A stretch of DNA of 64,000 nt, taken from contig NC_015717.1 in assembly GCF_000253295.1 (NCBI RefSeq), positions 3,844,001-3,908,000 on the forward strand. Direction: 5' to 3'. The stretch's first letter is position 1. Each line of letters begins with the position of its first letter. The notes under the pieces are model-generated. The model was not told where the DNA came from. It ran no database searches and worked only from the letters and a program-made list of their open reading frames with translations. Of the stretch, positions 1-8,645 are shown one piece after another. Source of the stretch: Hyphomicrobium sp. MC1 (GTDB taxonomy: Bacteria > Pseudomonadota > Alphaproteobacteria > Rhizobiales > Hyphomicrobiaceae). A program made the translations under genes and the position numbers.

Positions 1-27
1 GGAGCGCTGAGTAATACAGCGATTGAC

Positions 28-47
28 TTTTTCGCAAATGTGAAAAA
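28..47. promoter_or_regulatory. candidate operator ahead of ABC importer operon
   Basis: An imperfect palindrome with arms TTTTTC and GAAAAA around GCAAATGT lies 30 bases before the first importer gene. It is a plausible operator for the XRE-cupin regulator encoded in the same operon, but that link is only inferred from position and symmetry. Confidence 0.3.
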
Positions 48-76
48 CTATCCTGCCAGTTCAGGATTGCGAGTTG

Positions 77-973
77 ATGAACGCTTCCGCCGAAACTGAC
101 CACGCAATACCGGCGGCCTCGGCGCGCCACAGACGGCTATTCCAGCTTGGAATGTCGGCGCCGGGTGCGCTGGCGACATCCATCCTCGTTCTCTTTGCGC
201 TCGGCGTGGTGCTGTTTCTGAGCTTCAGAACGAATGATGGTTCCCTGCTCGGCGGCGCTTTCACGCTCCGCAATTTTTCAGACACGTTATCCGATCCGCT
301 TTACGCGACGATCATCCTGAGATCGCTGGCGATTGCCGGTTTCGTCACGCTTGCGACCGTCGTGACAGCCTATCCGGTGGCGTACTATCTGGCGTTTCAC
401 GCCGGCAAGCATCGCGGGTTGTTGCTCTTCATCGTCACGCTGCCGTTCTGGACCAGCTACCTGTTGCGCGTTTTCGCGTGGAAAGTCGTGCTGGCGTACA
501 ATGGCGTCCTGAACTCGGTCCTGCTGACGACCGGTCTCACGTCGGAACCGATCCTCGCGTTTCTCAATACGCCGGCCGCTGTCGTCGTAACGCTGGCCCA
601 TGCCTATGCGGCGTTCGCAATCCTGCCGATTTACGTCGCGCTTGAGAACGTGCCGCGTTCTCTGATCGAAGCCGCAGAGGATCTTGGTGCGCGGCCGTTC
701 ACAATCTTCCGCAAGATCATCCTGCCGATTTCGATGCCAGGCGTCATGGGGGCGGCGCTCGTGGTGTTCGTGCCGACCGTTGGCGACTACGTCACGCCGG
801 CTCTCGTCGGCGGTCCGAGCAGCACGATGATTGGTTCGATGATCCAGGCGCAGTTCGGCAAGGCGAACGATTGGCCGTTCGGCGCGGCGCTTGCGGTAAT
901 GGTGATGCTGGTGATCCTCACGCTCGTCGTAGCCGTGCGGCTCGCGGATAAGCGTTTCGGGAGCCGGACATGA
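77..973 (+). CDS. PotB-type ABC transporter permease
   Basis: Inner-membrane permease subunit of an ABC importer of the polyamine/opine type. It has about six hydrophobic segments, and the EAA loop that contacts the ATPase is visible near residue 198 (EAAEDLGARP). The ATG at 77 is preferred over the TTG three bases earlier. Its stop overlaps the ATG of the next permease by 4 bp (ATGA), so the two are translationally coupled. It is the first gene of an operon with a second permease, a binding protein, a regulator and an ATPase. The family is clear, but the substrate cannot be read from sequence: spermidine, putrescine and other small amines are the usual ligands. Confidence 0.9.
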   Translation: MNASAETDHAIPAASARHRRLFQLGMSAPGALATSILVLFALGVVLFLSFRTNDGSLLGGAFTLRNFSDTLSDPLYATIILRSLAIAGFVTLATVVTAYPVAYYLAFHAGKHRGLLLFIVTLPFWTSYLLRVFAWKVVLAYNGVLNSVLLTTGLTSEPILAFLNTPAAVVVTLAHAYAAFAILPIYVALENVPRSLIEAAEDLGARPFTIFRKIILPISMPGVMGAALVVFVPTVGDYVTPALVGGPSSTMIGSMIQAQFGKANDWPFGAALAVMVMLVILTLVVAVRLADKRFGSRT

Positions 974-1794
974 GCGCAGGCGCGGCTTCTTCGAAAAACG
1001 CGATGTGGCTGAAGGGCTATATCCTTGCCTACGTGCTTTTTCTCTATCTGCCGATCGCGATCATTCCGATCTTTTCGTTCAACAATTCGATCCAGGCGGC
1101 GTTCCCGCTGTCGGGTTTCACGCTCGAGTGGTACCGCAGCCTCGTCAACAATGAAAATCTTCACCGCGCCTTCGAGACGAGTCTGATCGTCGGATTTTCA
1201 GCAGCGTTCCTGGCGACGTCCATCGGCATGACGGTCGCCTATATGGAAATTTCGGCAGGCGATCGCGTTTCGCGTACGATATCGGCGCTGGCGCGGCTGC
1301 CCATTCTCATTCCAGGCGTCATCGTCGGCATTGCGCTGCTCATTCTGGTCAATCTCGCCGGACTTGGCCCTTCGCGCACGGCCATCGTGCTGGGACATAC
1401 TCTCGTGGCGCTCCCGACCGCCGTCGTCATCATGCGGAGCCGGTTCCTGTCGCTGCCGAAAAGCTACAGCGAAGTCGCGATGGATCTCGGCGCGCACGAA
1501 TGGACGACCTTCCGGCGCATCATTCTGCCGCTCGCCGCCCCCGCCATTGCGTCGTCGTTCATGCTGTCATTTCTGACGTCGTTCGACGAATTCATCGTCG
1601 CGTTCTTTCTTTCCGGAACCGAGCCGACGCTGCCACTCTACGTCTGGGGTCAATTGCGCTTTCCGAAATCTCTTCCGAGCGTCATGGCGCTCGGCTCCGT
1701 CATTCTTTTGGCTTCGGTCGTCATTGCGACGGCCGCCGAGATCATCCGGCGGCGCGGCGCATCCGCGACCGAACTTCCCATCTCTTTCAAATGA
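970..1794 (+). CDS. PotC-type ABC transporter permease
   Basis: Second membrane subunit of the same importer, 274 residues, the usual size for PotC. An N-terminal membrane segment is followed by further hydrophobic helices, and the EAA loop lies near residue 167 (EVAMDLGAHEW). It starts at the ATG that overlaps the preceding stop codon. The binding-protein gene begins 41 bases downstream, so this is one transcription unit. It should pair with the upstream permease to form the heterodimeric channel energised by the ATPase at 3574. Confidence 0.9.
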   Translation: MSAGAASSKNAMWLKGYILAYVLFLYLPIAIIPIFSFNNSIQAAFPLSGFTLEWYRSLVNNENLHRAFETSLIVGFSAAFLATSIGMTVAYMEISAGDRVSRTISALARLPILIPGVIVGIALLILVNLAGLGPSRTAIVLGHTLVALPTAVVIMRSRFLSLPKSYSEVAMDLGAHEWTTFRRIILPLAAPAIASSFMLSFLTSFDEFIVAFFLSGTEPTLPLYVWGQLRFPKSLPSVMALGSVILLASVVIATAAEIIRRRGASATELPISFK

Positions 1795-1835
1795 AGTGTG
1801 CCGAGCTCTTGAACGCAAACAGGGAGTATCAAGTT

Positions 1836-2900
1836 ATGCAGGGATTGACGTTACGAAACACGCTGCGCAAGGCCGTGGGCCTGGCGTCTCTCGTTGCGGC
1901 CATCGCAACACCGGCGCTTGCCGCCGACAAGCTCACCTATTTCACATGGTCGGGCTATGAACTGCCCGCCTTCAACAAGAGCTTCCTGAAAGAACATCCC
2001 GACGGCGTCGAAACGTCGGTCTTCAGCGATGACGATGAAGCTTTCACGAAAGTGAAAGCCGGTTTTCATCCCGATCTCGCGCATCCCTGCTACGACAAGA
2101 TCGCGCGCTGGAACAAGGAGGGCCTGCTGCAGCCGATCGATACGAAGCGGATCAAGAACTGGGATACGATTTTCCCGGTCTTCAAAGATCTTCCCGATAT
2201 TCAAGCCGGTAATGGCAAGGTCTGGATGGTCCCTTGGGATTGGGGCAATACCTCTATCCTCTACCGTACCGATCTCGTGAAAGATCCCGCTCCGTCGTGG
2301 AACCTGCTGTGGGACAAGCAATACACCGGACGCCTTGCGACGATCGACGCGGTTCACGATACGCCTGTCGTCGCGGCCATCATGGCCGGCGTCAATCCGT
2401 TCGACATGTCGCCGGCCGACCTCGAAAAAGTCGCTACGAAGCTGCGTGAACAGCGCCCGGTGCTGCGCGCCTACACGACTGACATGACCTCGGTCGAGCA
2501 ATCGCTCGCCAGCGGCGAGCTTGTCGCGGCGATGACGTGGAATGCTTCGGCTACCGCCCTTAAAAAGCAGGGCGTAAAGGTTGAATTTATGAAGCCGAAG
2601 GAAGGCATGCTGACGTGGGCATGCGGGTTCGTGATGCTGAAGGACGCCAAGAACGTCGATCTCGCCTATGACTTCATCAACAGCCGCCTTGAGGGCGACT
2701 CAGGCAAGGAGCTCATCACGCAGTACGGCTACGGCAGCGCTTCGAAGGCGGCATTCGATCTCGTTCCGAAGGAAGAGCTTGACCGTCTGCAGCTTCCCGC
2801 CGATCCGAACGTCGTTCTGAAGAGCACGGTTTTCACTGGACCGATGAAGCAGAACGACGAGCTCGCCAAGATGTTCGAGAAGATCAAGGCCGGCGGCTGA
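1836..2900 (+). CDS. PotD/PotF-type periplasmic substrate-binding protein
   Basis: Extracytoplasmic receptor of the importer, 354 residues. The start is the ATG at 1836, ten bases after an AGGGAG ribosome site; the reading frame stays open upstream, but that extension is only a shadow of the permease. Residues 1-27 form a signal peptide ending ATPALA before ADKLTYFTWSGYE. The start of the mature protein matches the spermidine/putrescine-binding family (LTYFTWSGYELPAF, then WMVPWDWGNTSILYR). It lies between the permeases and the regulator/ATPase genes. The natural ligand is unknown. Confidence 0.9.
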   Translation: MQGLTLRNTLRKAVGLASLVAAIATPALAADKLTYFTWSGYELPAFNKSFLKEHPDGVETSVFSDDDEAFTKVKAGFHPDLAHPCYDKIARWNKEGLLQPIDTKRIKNWDTIFPVFKDLPDIQAGNGKVWMVPWDWGNTSILYRTDLVKDPAPSWNLLWDKQYTGRLATIDAVHDTPVVAAIMAGVNPFDMSPADLEKVATKLREQRPVLRAYTTDMTSVEQSLASGELVAAMTWNASATALKKQGVKVEFMKPKEGMLTWACGFVMLKDAKNVDLAYDFINSRLEGDSGKELITQYGYGSASKAAFDLVPKEELDRLQLPADPNVVLKSTVFTGPMKQNDELAKMFEKIKAGG

Positions 2901-2957
2901 TCGCGCGCCAATCGAAGACAAAAGATGCATCTCTTTTTCAGATAGAGGGTCACGACT

Positions 2958-3584
2958 GTGGCGCGGACGAAGGTAAAAGAAGCACGCAACGAGGCTTCCG
3001 ATCAGACTCCCTCCGAGGCGGACATTCGCCTCGGCCGCCGCATTCGTGCGCTCCGACTCGAACGAAAGCTCGGCATCACTGACGTTGCCCAGCGCGCCGG
3101 AATTTCCGTCGGCGCGCTGAGTCAAATCGAACGCGGCTTGACCTCGCTGAGGATTCGCGTGCTCTGGCCGTTAGCCGCTGCACTCGGCGTCGAGCCGCAC
3201 AGCCTGCTTGGCGACGACGAGAACAAGAGCAGCGATCTTTACGTCGTCCGTGCGACGAAGAGAAAGGAAGTGCCGGTTCGATCGCAGGGCATGCGTAAGG
3301 AGTTGCTGTCTCCGCCGGGTTCGGTGCTGACGGGTCTTCTGGTTCATGTCGAACCGGGCGGGGGGACGGGAGAGTCCTACAGTCATGCGGGCTACGAGTT
3401 CGGCCTCGTCAAAAAAGGCCAGGTCGAGTTGACGATCGATAGCGTCGTCTATCTTCTTAAGGCTGGCGACAGTTTCGCATTCAAGAGCACGCTGAAACAT
3501 TCGTTCCACAACGGCGGCAAAGAGCGATGCGAGATCGTTTGGATCAACACGACAAAGACGACCGAGATTCGTAATGGCGACTAA
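2958..3584 (+). CDS. XRE-family regulator with C-terminal cupin domain
   Basis: A 208-residue DNA-binding protein of the PuuR-like type. A helix-turn-helix occupies roughly residues 24-80 (LGRRIRALRLERKLGITDVAQRAGISVGALSQIERG), and a small cupin sensor domain lies near residues 130-195 (GYEFGLVKKGQVEL, then KHSFHNGG). The GTG start follows an AGAGGG ribosome site by eight bases. It sits inside the importer operon and overlaps the ATPase start by 11 bp, so it probably controls this operon in response to the imported compound or a product of it. Such XRE-cupin proteins commonly repress polyamine or amino-acid catabolism. Confidence 0.88.
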   Translation: MARTKVKEARNEASDQTPSEADIRLGRRIRALRLERKLGITDVAQRAGISVGALSQIERGLTSLRIRVLWPLAAALGVEPHSLLGDDENKSSDLYVVRATKRKEVPVRSQGMRKELLSPPGSVLTGLLVHVEPGGGTGESYSHAGYEFGLVKKGQVELTIDSVVYLLKAGDSFAFKSTLKHSFHNGGKERCEIVWINTTKTTEIRNGD

Positions 3585-4662
3585 TTCACTGCTGCGCCTC
3601 GATGGTGTTTCCAAAGTTTTTGATACTGGCACGGTCGGTCTCGATAACGTTACGCTCGACATCGCTCATGGCGAGTTCATTAGCCTTCTTGGCCCCTCAG
3701 GGTGCGGAAAGACGACAAGCCTGCGCGTGATGGCGGGCTTTGAAGCGCCGACCGGTGGCCGCGTCCTGCTCGATGGCAAAGACATCACAGCGCTTCGCCC
3801 CTACGACCGGCCGCTCAATACCGTTTTCCAGGACTATGCGCTCTTTCCGCATATGAACGTCGCGGAGAATGTCGGGTTCGGGTTGTCGCTGCGGAAGCTT
3901 CCGGCCGGTGATGCAAAAAAGAAAATCGCCGAGGCGCTGGATTTGGTCGGGCTTGCCGACAAAATCAACGCACGCGTTTCGATGCTGTCGGGCGGTCAAC
4001 GCCAACGTGTTGCACTGGCGCGAGCGCTGGTGTGCTCGCCGCGCGTGCTTCTTCTCGATGAACCGCTGTCGGCACTCGACGCGAACCTGCGCGAGCAGAT
4101 GCAGATCGAATTGAAGCGGCTGCAATCACGTCTCGGCACGACGTTCGTGATGGTCACGCACGATCAAGCGGAAGCATTGTCTATCTCGGACCGCATCGTC
4201 GTGTTGAACCGCGGGCGCATCGAGCAGATTGCGTCGCCGTCGGAGCTTTACGATGCACCTGCGACGCGCTTCGTGGCGGATTTCATCGGAAGCATGAATG
4301 TTCTTGACGCCGAGATCGTGGAGGCGACGACCACGGGCGTGCGCGTCGCTGCGGGTTCGATGATCCTCGAAGTTCCAGCAGAATGCGTTCGCGCTACGCC
4401 AGGCCGAGGCGGGCCGGTATTGGTATGTGTGCGCCCGGAGGAACTCACCGCTCATCCGGATGCAACGGACAACACGGTCGCCGCGCAGATCCTATCGACC
4501 GTCTTCTATGGTCCGACGCTCCGGCTGTTCGTCGAAACAAATGCCGGCCAGAAGCTGATGATCGACATGGGGCGCCGCCGATCGACCGAAACGTTCGACG
4601 CCGGGGCGACCGTACACGTCCGGCCCGTTCGCGGCTCCGGGCGGCTTCTCGACAAGGATTAA
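3574..4662 (+). CDS. PotA-type ABC transporter ATPase
   Basis: Cytoplasmic ATPase driving the importer, 362 residues. The Walker A motif GPSGCGKTT is near residue 42, the ABC signature LSGGQRQRVALARAL near residue 138, Walker B VLLLDEPLSALD near residue 158, and the switch histidine lies in MVTHDQAEA. The C-terminal part, from about residue 280, is a TOBE domain as in PotA/UgpC relatives. Its start lies inside the end of the regulator gene, an overlap that implies coupling. It is the last gene of the operon, and the DeoR-family gene converges on it 22 bases later. Confidence 0.92.
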   Translation: MATNSLLRLDGVSKVFDTGTVGLDNVTLDIAHGEFISLLGPSGCGKTTSLRVMAGFEAPTGGRVLLDGKDITALRPYDRPLNTVFQDYALFPHMNVAENVGFGLSLRKLPAGDAKKKIAEALDLVGLADKINARVSMLSGGQRQRVALARALVCSPRVLLLDEPLSALDANLREQMQIELKRLQSRLGTTFVMVTHDQAEALSISDRIVVLNRGRIEQIASPSELYDAPATRFVADFIGSMNVLDAEIVEATTTGVRVAAGSMILEVPAECVRATPGRGGPVLVCVRPEELTAHPDATDNTVAAQILSTVFYGPTLRLFVETNAGQKLMIDMGRRRSTETFDAGATVHVRPVRGSGRLLDKD

Positions 4663-4684
4663 CGTTATGCACGGGGCTGCCGGG

Positions 4685-5458
4685 TTACGAGGCCACGATG
4701 ATCTCGGCTCCGGCACCCTTCAGAGCAGCTGCGATATCGTCGGGTGGCTCCGCTTCGGTCACAACCCGCGCGACGGCATCGAGCGGCGCAACCCTGATCA
4801 AGCCGCCGCGCCCGAATTTCGTCGCGTCAGCGAGCACCGTCACAGATTTGGCCTGCGCGATCATTGCCCGGGCAACATCCGCTTCCCGGACATCGTAATC
4901 GAGAATCCCGACCGTCTCGATGGAGCCGACCGCCAACACCGCGTGAACCGCGTGAAACTGACTGATCTGTTCGACCGCTAGCGGACCAAGGTTCTCGGTT
5001 CCGTCGGCGCGGTATTCACCGCCGATCAGAAACGTCGAACTCGATGGGCCTCGCGCCGCGAGTGCAGCGATGGCTGCCGAGTTGGTGATGATCGTCAGGC
5101 CCGTCGCCGTCGAAAGCTCTTCGGCAAACCACAGCGTCGTCGTGCCGGTGTCGACGAACAACGTATCTCCAGGTTGAAAAAGCTGGATCGCGCGGCGGGC
5201 CACGGTGCGCTTGGCATCGGCATTTTCTAACAGTCTGCCCTGAAACGATCCTTCGATGTCAGCGTCGGGAAGTCGTGGCTCCGAGATCGTCGCGCCGCCG
5301 TGAATCTTCCGTACACGCCCCCTTTCGGCCAGATCGGTCAGATCCCGGCGAATGGTTTCCCGTGAGGTTCCAAGGAGTTCGGCTAAAGCATCGACCGTTA
5401 CCCGCTCACGCTCGCGAACGACCTGTTCGATTCGTTCCCGTCTAATTGTAGGTCGCAT
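4685..5458 (-). CDS. DeoR-family transcriptional regulator (GlpR-like)
   Basis: A 257-residue repressor of the DeoR/GlpR type. The N-terminal helix-turn-helix is typical (VTVDALAELLGTSRETIRRDL), followed by the family hallmark HGGA. The C-terminal sensor domain resembles an ISO-merase fold (DTGTTTLWFAEEL, then ADATKFGRGG) and usually binds a sugar or polyol phosphate. It is divergent from the permease/oxidoreductase/FGGY-kinase genes at 5.6-11.3 kb. A phosphorylated product of that kinase is therefore the likely inducer. The intergenic region holds candidate operators at 5466 and 5529. Confidence 0.9.
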   Translation of the reverse strand: MRPTIRRERIEQVVRERERVTVDALAELLGTSRETIRRDLTDLAERGRVRKIHGGATISEPRLPDADIEGSFQGRLLENADAKRTVARRAIQLFQPGDTLFVDTGTTTLWFAEELSTATGLTIITNSAAIAALAARGPSSSTFLIGGEYRADGTENLGPLAVEQISQFHAVHAVLAVGSIETVGILDYDVREADVARAMIAQAKSVTVLADATKFGRGGLIRVAPLDAVARVVTEAEPPDDIAAALKGAGAEIIVAS

Positions 5459-5465
5459 TTCGCCT

Positions 5466-5542
5466 TGCCCGTTCGGTCATTCTATTTGACTGTTCAGCTA
5501 TTCTGTCGGACCATACAAACAAATAAAGTGCCCGAATGGGCA
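5466..5542. promoter_or_regulatory. candidate DeoR operators in divergent promoter region
   Basis: Two related 14-mers, TGCCCGTTCGGTCA at 5466 and TGCCCGAATGGGCA at 5529 (the latter nearly palindromic), flank a pair of direct repeats, GTTCGGTCATTCT at 5471 and GTTCAGCTATTCT at 5492. The repeats are spaced 21 bases apart, about two helical turns. They lie between the DeoR gene and the APC permease. Binding by DeoR is inferred from position. Confidence 0.4.
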
Positions 5543-5591
5543 AATTTTTGTTTTAACGGCCACCGATCCAATCCACAACCAGGGGTTGAGC

Positions 5592-7175
5592 ATGACTCAC
5601 GACGAAGACACTAAGGTCCTGCACTCAATGGGCTACGCGCAAGAATTATCGCGGCGCATGGGTGCCTTTTCCAATTTCGCGATTTCGTTCTCGATCATCT
5701 GCATCCTCGCGGGCGGCATCACGTCGTTTCCGCTCGCGATGGCGACCGGCGGCGCGTTCCAGGCGACGATCGGTTGGATCGTCGGCGGATTGTTCGCAAT
5801 GCTCGTGGCTGCATGTCTCGGCCAGATCGCTTCGGCCTATCCGACGGCCGGCGCACTTTATCACTGGTCCTCGATTCTCGGCGGACGCGGCTGGGGCTGG
5901 GCCACAGCGTGGATTAACCTGCTTGGCCTCATCTTCGTCGTGGCGTCCGTTGACGTCGGCGTATGGCAGCTCTTCCGCGACCTCGTCGTCGCCGGTGTGT
6001 TTCATGTCGACGTGACGTCCTGGACTGCCTTGTCGACCGATCCGCTGCCGACCGGCATGACGCTCGATCAAGTCAACGCCAACAATGCGCACGCCTATTA
6101 TGTGCAGGTGGCGGCAGTCAGCCTGATCGTCATCGCGCAGGCGCTGGTCAATCACTTCGGCATCAAGCTGACGACGCTGCTGACCGACTTTTCGGGCTAC
6201 CTGATCCTTGTGGTCGCGGTGGTGCTGACGGCTATGTTCTTCATCTGGGGCGCGGGCAACTACTCGCACGCCTTCACCTTCACGAACAACACTGGCGATG
6301 CCGGCGGCGGTTATGTGCCTGCGGCACGGACTGCGATTGTCGCATTCCTCGTCGGCCTGCTCTACCCGCTCTATACGATCACCGGCTTCGATGCCTCGGC
6401 GCATACTTCCGAAGAGACCAACGATGCGCGGCGAACCGTGCCTCGCGGCATGATCCACTCAGTGTTCTGGTCGCTGGTGTTCGGCTTCGTGATGGCGGTC
6501 TCCTTCGTTGTTGCGAGCCCCGATCTCGCTGCGACGGCGAAAGATGGCGCCGCAGCGTGGTTCAACATGTTCAACAATCTTCCGGCTCCGACGCCGCTTA
6601 AGGACGTCATCGCGATCTGCATCGTGTTGGCGAACTTCATCTGCGCCCTTGCCGGTCTCACTTCGACGTCGCGCATGATCTATGCGTTCGCGCGTGACGG
6701 CGGCCTTCCCGGCTCAAGCGTGTGGAAGCGCGTCAGTCCGCAATGGCGCACGCCCGTTCCGGCGATCTGGCTGGCTGCGATCTTGTCTATTGCAGCCACG
6801 CTCTACTCTCCGGCCTTTGCTGCACTCGCGGCCGGTTGCGCCCTCTTCCTTTATGTGTCGTACGCTATGCCGGTCGCCGCCGGTCTCTTCGCTGAAGGAA
6901 AGACGTGGACCGAGTTTGGGCCGTTTCGGCTCGGCGTGTTCTCGAAGCCAATGGCGGTTCTGGTGATAATCGGCACATTTATCCTGATGTACGCCGGTAT
7001 CCAGCCTCCGTTCGACATCCTGATCAACTATGCGATCGGCTTGATCGTCCTCTTGGTCGTGCTGTGGTTCGGCCTCGAGTCGCGTCGCTTCAAGGGCCCG
7101 CCGATCGGTGCGGAAATCGCGAAGCGTCAGGCGGAGATTGCAGCCGCCGAGCGTGCTGTAGGCGAGTCGTCCTAA
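5592..7175 (+). CDS. APC-superfamily amino acid/amine permease
   Basis: A 527-residue inner-membrane transporter with about twelve hydrophobic helices, of the APC group that includes GABA and choline/amine permeases (N-terminal LHSMGYAQELSRRMGAFSNFAISFSIICILAGGI, and GFDASAHTSEET in the middle). The ATG at 5592 follows AGGGGT; the TTG at 5586 overlaps that ribosome site and is rejected. It lies downstream of the DeoR operator region and is separated from the FAD enzymes by a strong terminator. An amine or amino acid substrate is suggested by family, not shown. Confidence 0.88.
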   Translation: MTHDEDTKVLHSMGYAQELSRRMGAFSNFAISFSIICILAGGITSFPLAMATGGAFQATIGWIVGGLFAMLVAACLGQIASAYPTAGALYHWSSILGGRGWGWATAWINLLGLIFVVASVDVGVWQLFRDLVVAGVFHVDVTSWTALSTDPLPTGMTLDQVNANNAHAYYVQVAAVSLIVIAQALVNHFGIKLTTLLTDFSGYLILVVAVVLTAMFFIWGAGNYSHAFTFTNNTGDAGGGYVPAARTAIVAFLVGLLYPLYTITGFDASAHTSEETNDARRTVPRGMIHSVFWSLVFGFVMAVSFVVASPDLAATAKDGAAAWFNMFNNLPAPTPLKDVIAICIVLANFICALAGLTSTSRMIYAFARDGGLPGSSVWKRVSPQWRTPVPAIWLAAILSIAATLYSPAFAALAAGCALFLYVSYAMPVAAGLFAEGKTWTEFGPFRLGVFSKPMAVLVIIGTFILMYAGIQPPFDILINYAIGLIVLLVVLWFGLESRRFKGPPIGAEIAKRQAEIAAAERAVGESS

Positions 7176-7191
7176 TCACGTCACGACAACG

Positions 7192-7226
7192 GCCGCGGGC
7201 AGTGATGCCCGCGGCTTTTCTATTTT
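7192..7226 (+). terminator. rho-independent terminator
   Basis: A perfect 10-bp stem, GCCGCGGGCA pairing with TGCCCGCGGC around a GTGA loop, is followed by TTTTCTATTTT. It ends the permease transcript 17 bases after its stop and partly insulates the downstream FAD-oxidoreductase genes. Confidence 0.85.
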
Positions 7227-7265
7227 CATTTCGGCGCGGACGCCGAAGCTTAGAGGACGAAGATT

Positions 7266-8645
7266 ATGTCGGTCGCAGACGTCGCCATCGTTGGTGCGGG
7301 CGCCGTAGGCTGTGCGATGGCGCGACGGTTTACTCTTGAAGGCGCGCGCGTCATCCTTCTGGAGCGCGGCGCCGACCTGCTTTCCGGCGCCAGCAAGGGA
7401 AACAGCGCCATTCTGCATACGGGCTTCGATGCGCCTCCGGGCAGCGTCGAGCTGAGTTGTATGCAAGCCGGCTATGCCGAATATCTCCAAATCCGTGATG
7501 ATTTTAACCTGCCGCTGCTGGACACCGGCGCGATGGTCGTCGCGTGGTCAGAGGCAGAGCGCGCGGCGCTCGATGGCATTGAGGCGCAAGCGAAAACAAA
7601 CGGCGTCAATGACGTTCGACGCCTGACGGCGGCAGAAATTCGCGCCCGCGAACCTGAGCTTTCTCCGCGCGCCCTCGAAGCGCTGCTGGTGCCGGGCGAG
7701 CATGTGATCGACCCCTGGTCGCCGTTTCTGGCGTATCTGAAACAGTCGGAAGCGCACGGTGCCGAAATCGTATTCGGAGCAGAGGTCGTATCCGGAGCCT
7801 TCGATGGAACGACTTGGACGCTCCAGACCACGCGTGGCGCGCACCGGGCTCGGACCGTCATCAATTGCGCGGGTCTTTACGGCGATCGGCTCGATGCCAA
7901 GCTGCTCGGGATGGCGTCATTTCAGATCAAGCCGCGGAAAGGCCAATTCGTTGTCTTCGACAAGGCGGCGTCAAAGCTTTTGAAGACGATCATTCTCCCG
8001 GTTCCGTCGGAGCGGACCAAAGGCGTCGTGCTGACGCGGACCGTGTTCGGCAATGTGCTCGTCGGACCGACTGCGGAAGAACAGGACGACCGTGATCGCG
8101 CGACCGTCGAGGAGGAAGCGCTGCGCGGCCTGCTTGCCAAAGCCGAAGAGATGGTCCCCGCGTTGGCAACCGTCGATGTCACGGCGATATATGCGGGCTT
8201 GCGTCCAGCGACCGAGGAGAAAGGCTATCGCATCAATGTGCGCGGTGATCGCAACTGGATCACGGTCGGCGGCATCCGCTCGACGGGGCTTACGGCATCG
8301 CTCGGCATCGCGCAGCACGTTTATGGCCTCTATCGCGATATGGGACATCAGCACGCCGCCATTATCGACCCCGTGATGCCGCGCGTGCCCAATCTCGCCG
8401 AGCATCGGCCGAGGGATTGGCAGACCGCCGGATACGGCGAGATCGTCTGCCATTGCGAAATGGTGACGTTGCGCGAAATCGAAAAAGCCTTGTCGGGGTC
8501 GATCCCAGCAGGCGATTTCGGCGGCCTGCGGCGGCGCACGCGTTGCGGCATGGGACGTTGCCAGGGCTTTTACTGCAATGCGCAGCTCGCGCTTCTGACG
8601 GCAGGCTGTTTCGCATCGCCTCTCGCGGTCGGAGACGCAGGGTGA
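7266..8645 (+). CDS. FAD-dependent oxidoreductase with C-terminal [2Fe-2S] domain (GlpA-like)
   Basis: A 459-residue flavoprotein of the DAO superfamily related to anaerobic glycerol-3-phosphate dehydrogenase GlpA and L-2-hydroxyglutarate oxidase. The dinucleotide motif VGAGAVGCAMARRF is near residue 10. The C-terminal BFD-like region carries the cysteine ligands CHCE, then CGMGRCQGFYC. It overlaps the next flavoprotein by one base and is followed by an FGGY kinase. In firmicutes and others, the same trio of GlpA-like protein, pyridine-nucleotide-type flavoprotein and GlpK oxidises glycerol 3-phosphate. Here the substrate may differ (see the kinase). Confidence 0.85.
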   Translation: MSVADVAIVGAGAVGCAMARRFTLEGARVILLERGADLLSGASKGNSAILHTGFDAPPGSVELSCMQAGYAEYLQIRDDFNLPLLDTGAMVVAWSEAERAALDGIEAQAKTNGVNDVRRLTAAEIRAREPELSPRALEALLVPGEHVIDPWSPFLAYLKQSEAHGAEIVFGAEVVSGAFDGTTWTLQTTRGAHRARTVINCAGLYGDRLDAKLLGMASFQIKPRKGQFVVFDKAASKLLKTIILPVPSERTKGVVLTRTVFGNVLVGPTAEEQDDRDRATVEEEALRGLLAKAEEMVPALATVDVTAIYAGLRPATEEKGYRINVRGDRNWITVGGIRSTGLTASLGIAQHVYGLYRDMGHQHAAIIDPVMPRVPNLAEHRPRDWQTAGYGEIVCHCEMVTLREIEKALSGSIPAGDFGGLRRRTRCGMGRCQGFYCNAQLALLTAGCFASPLAVGDAG

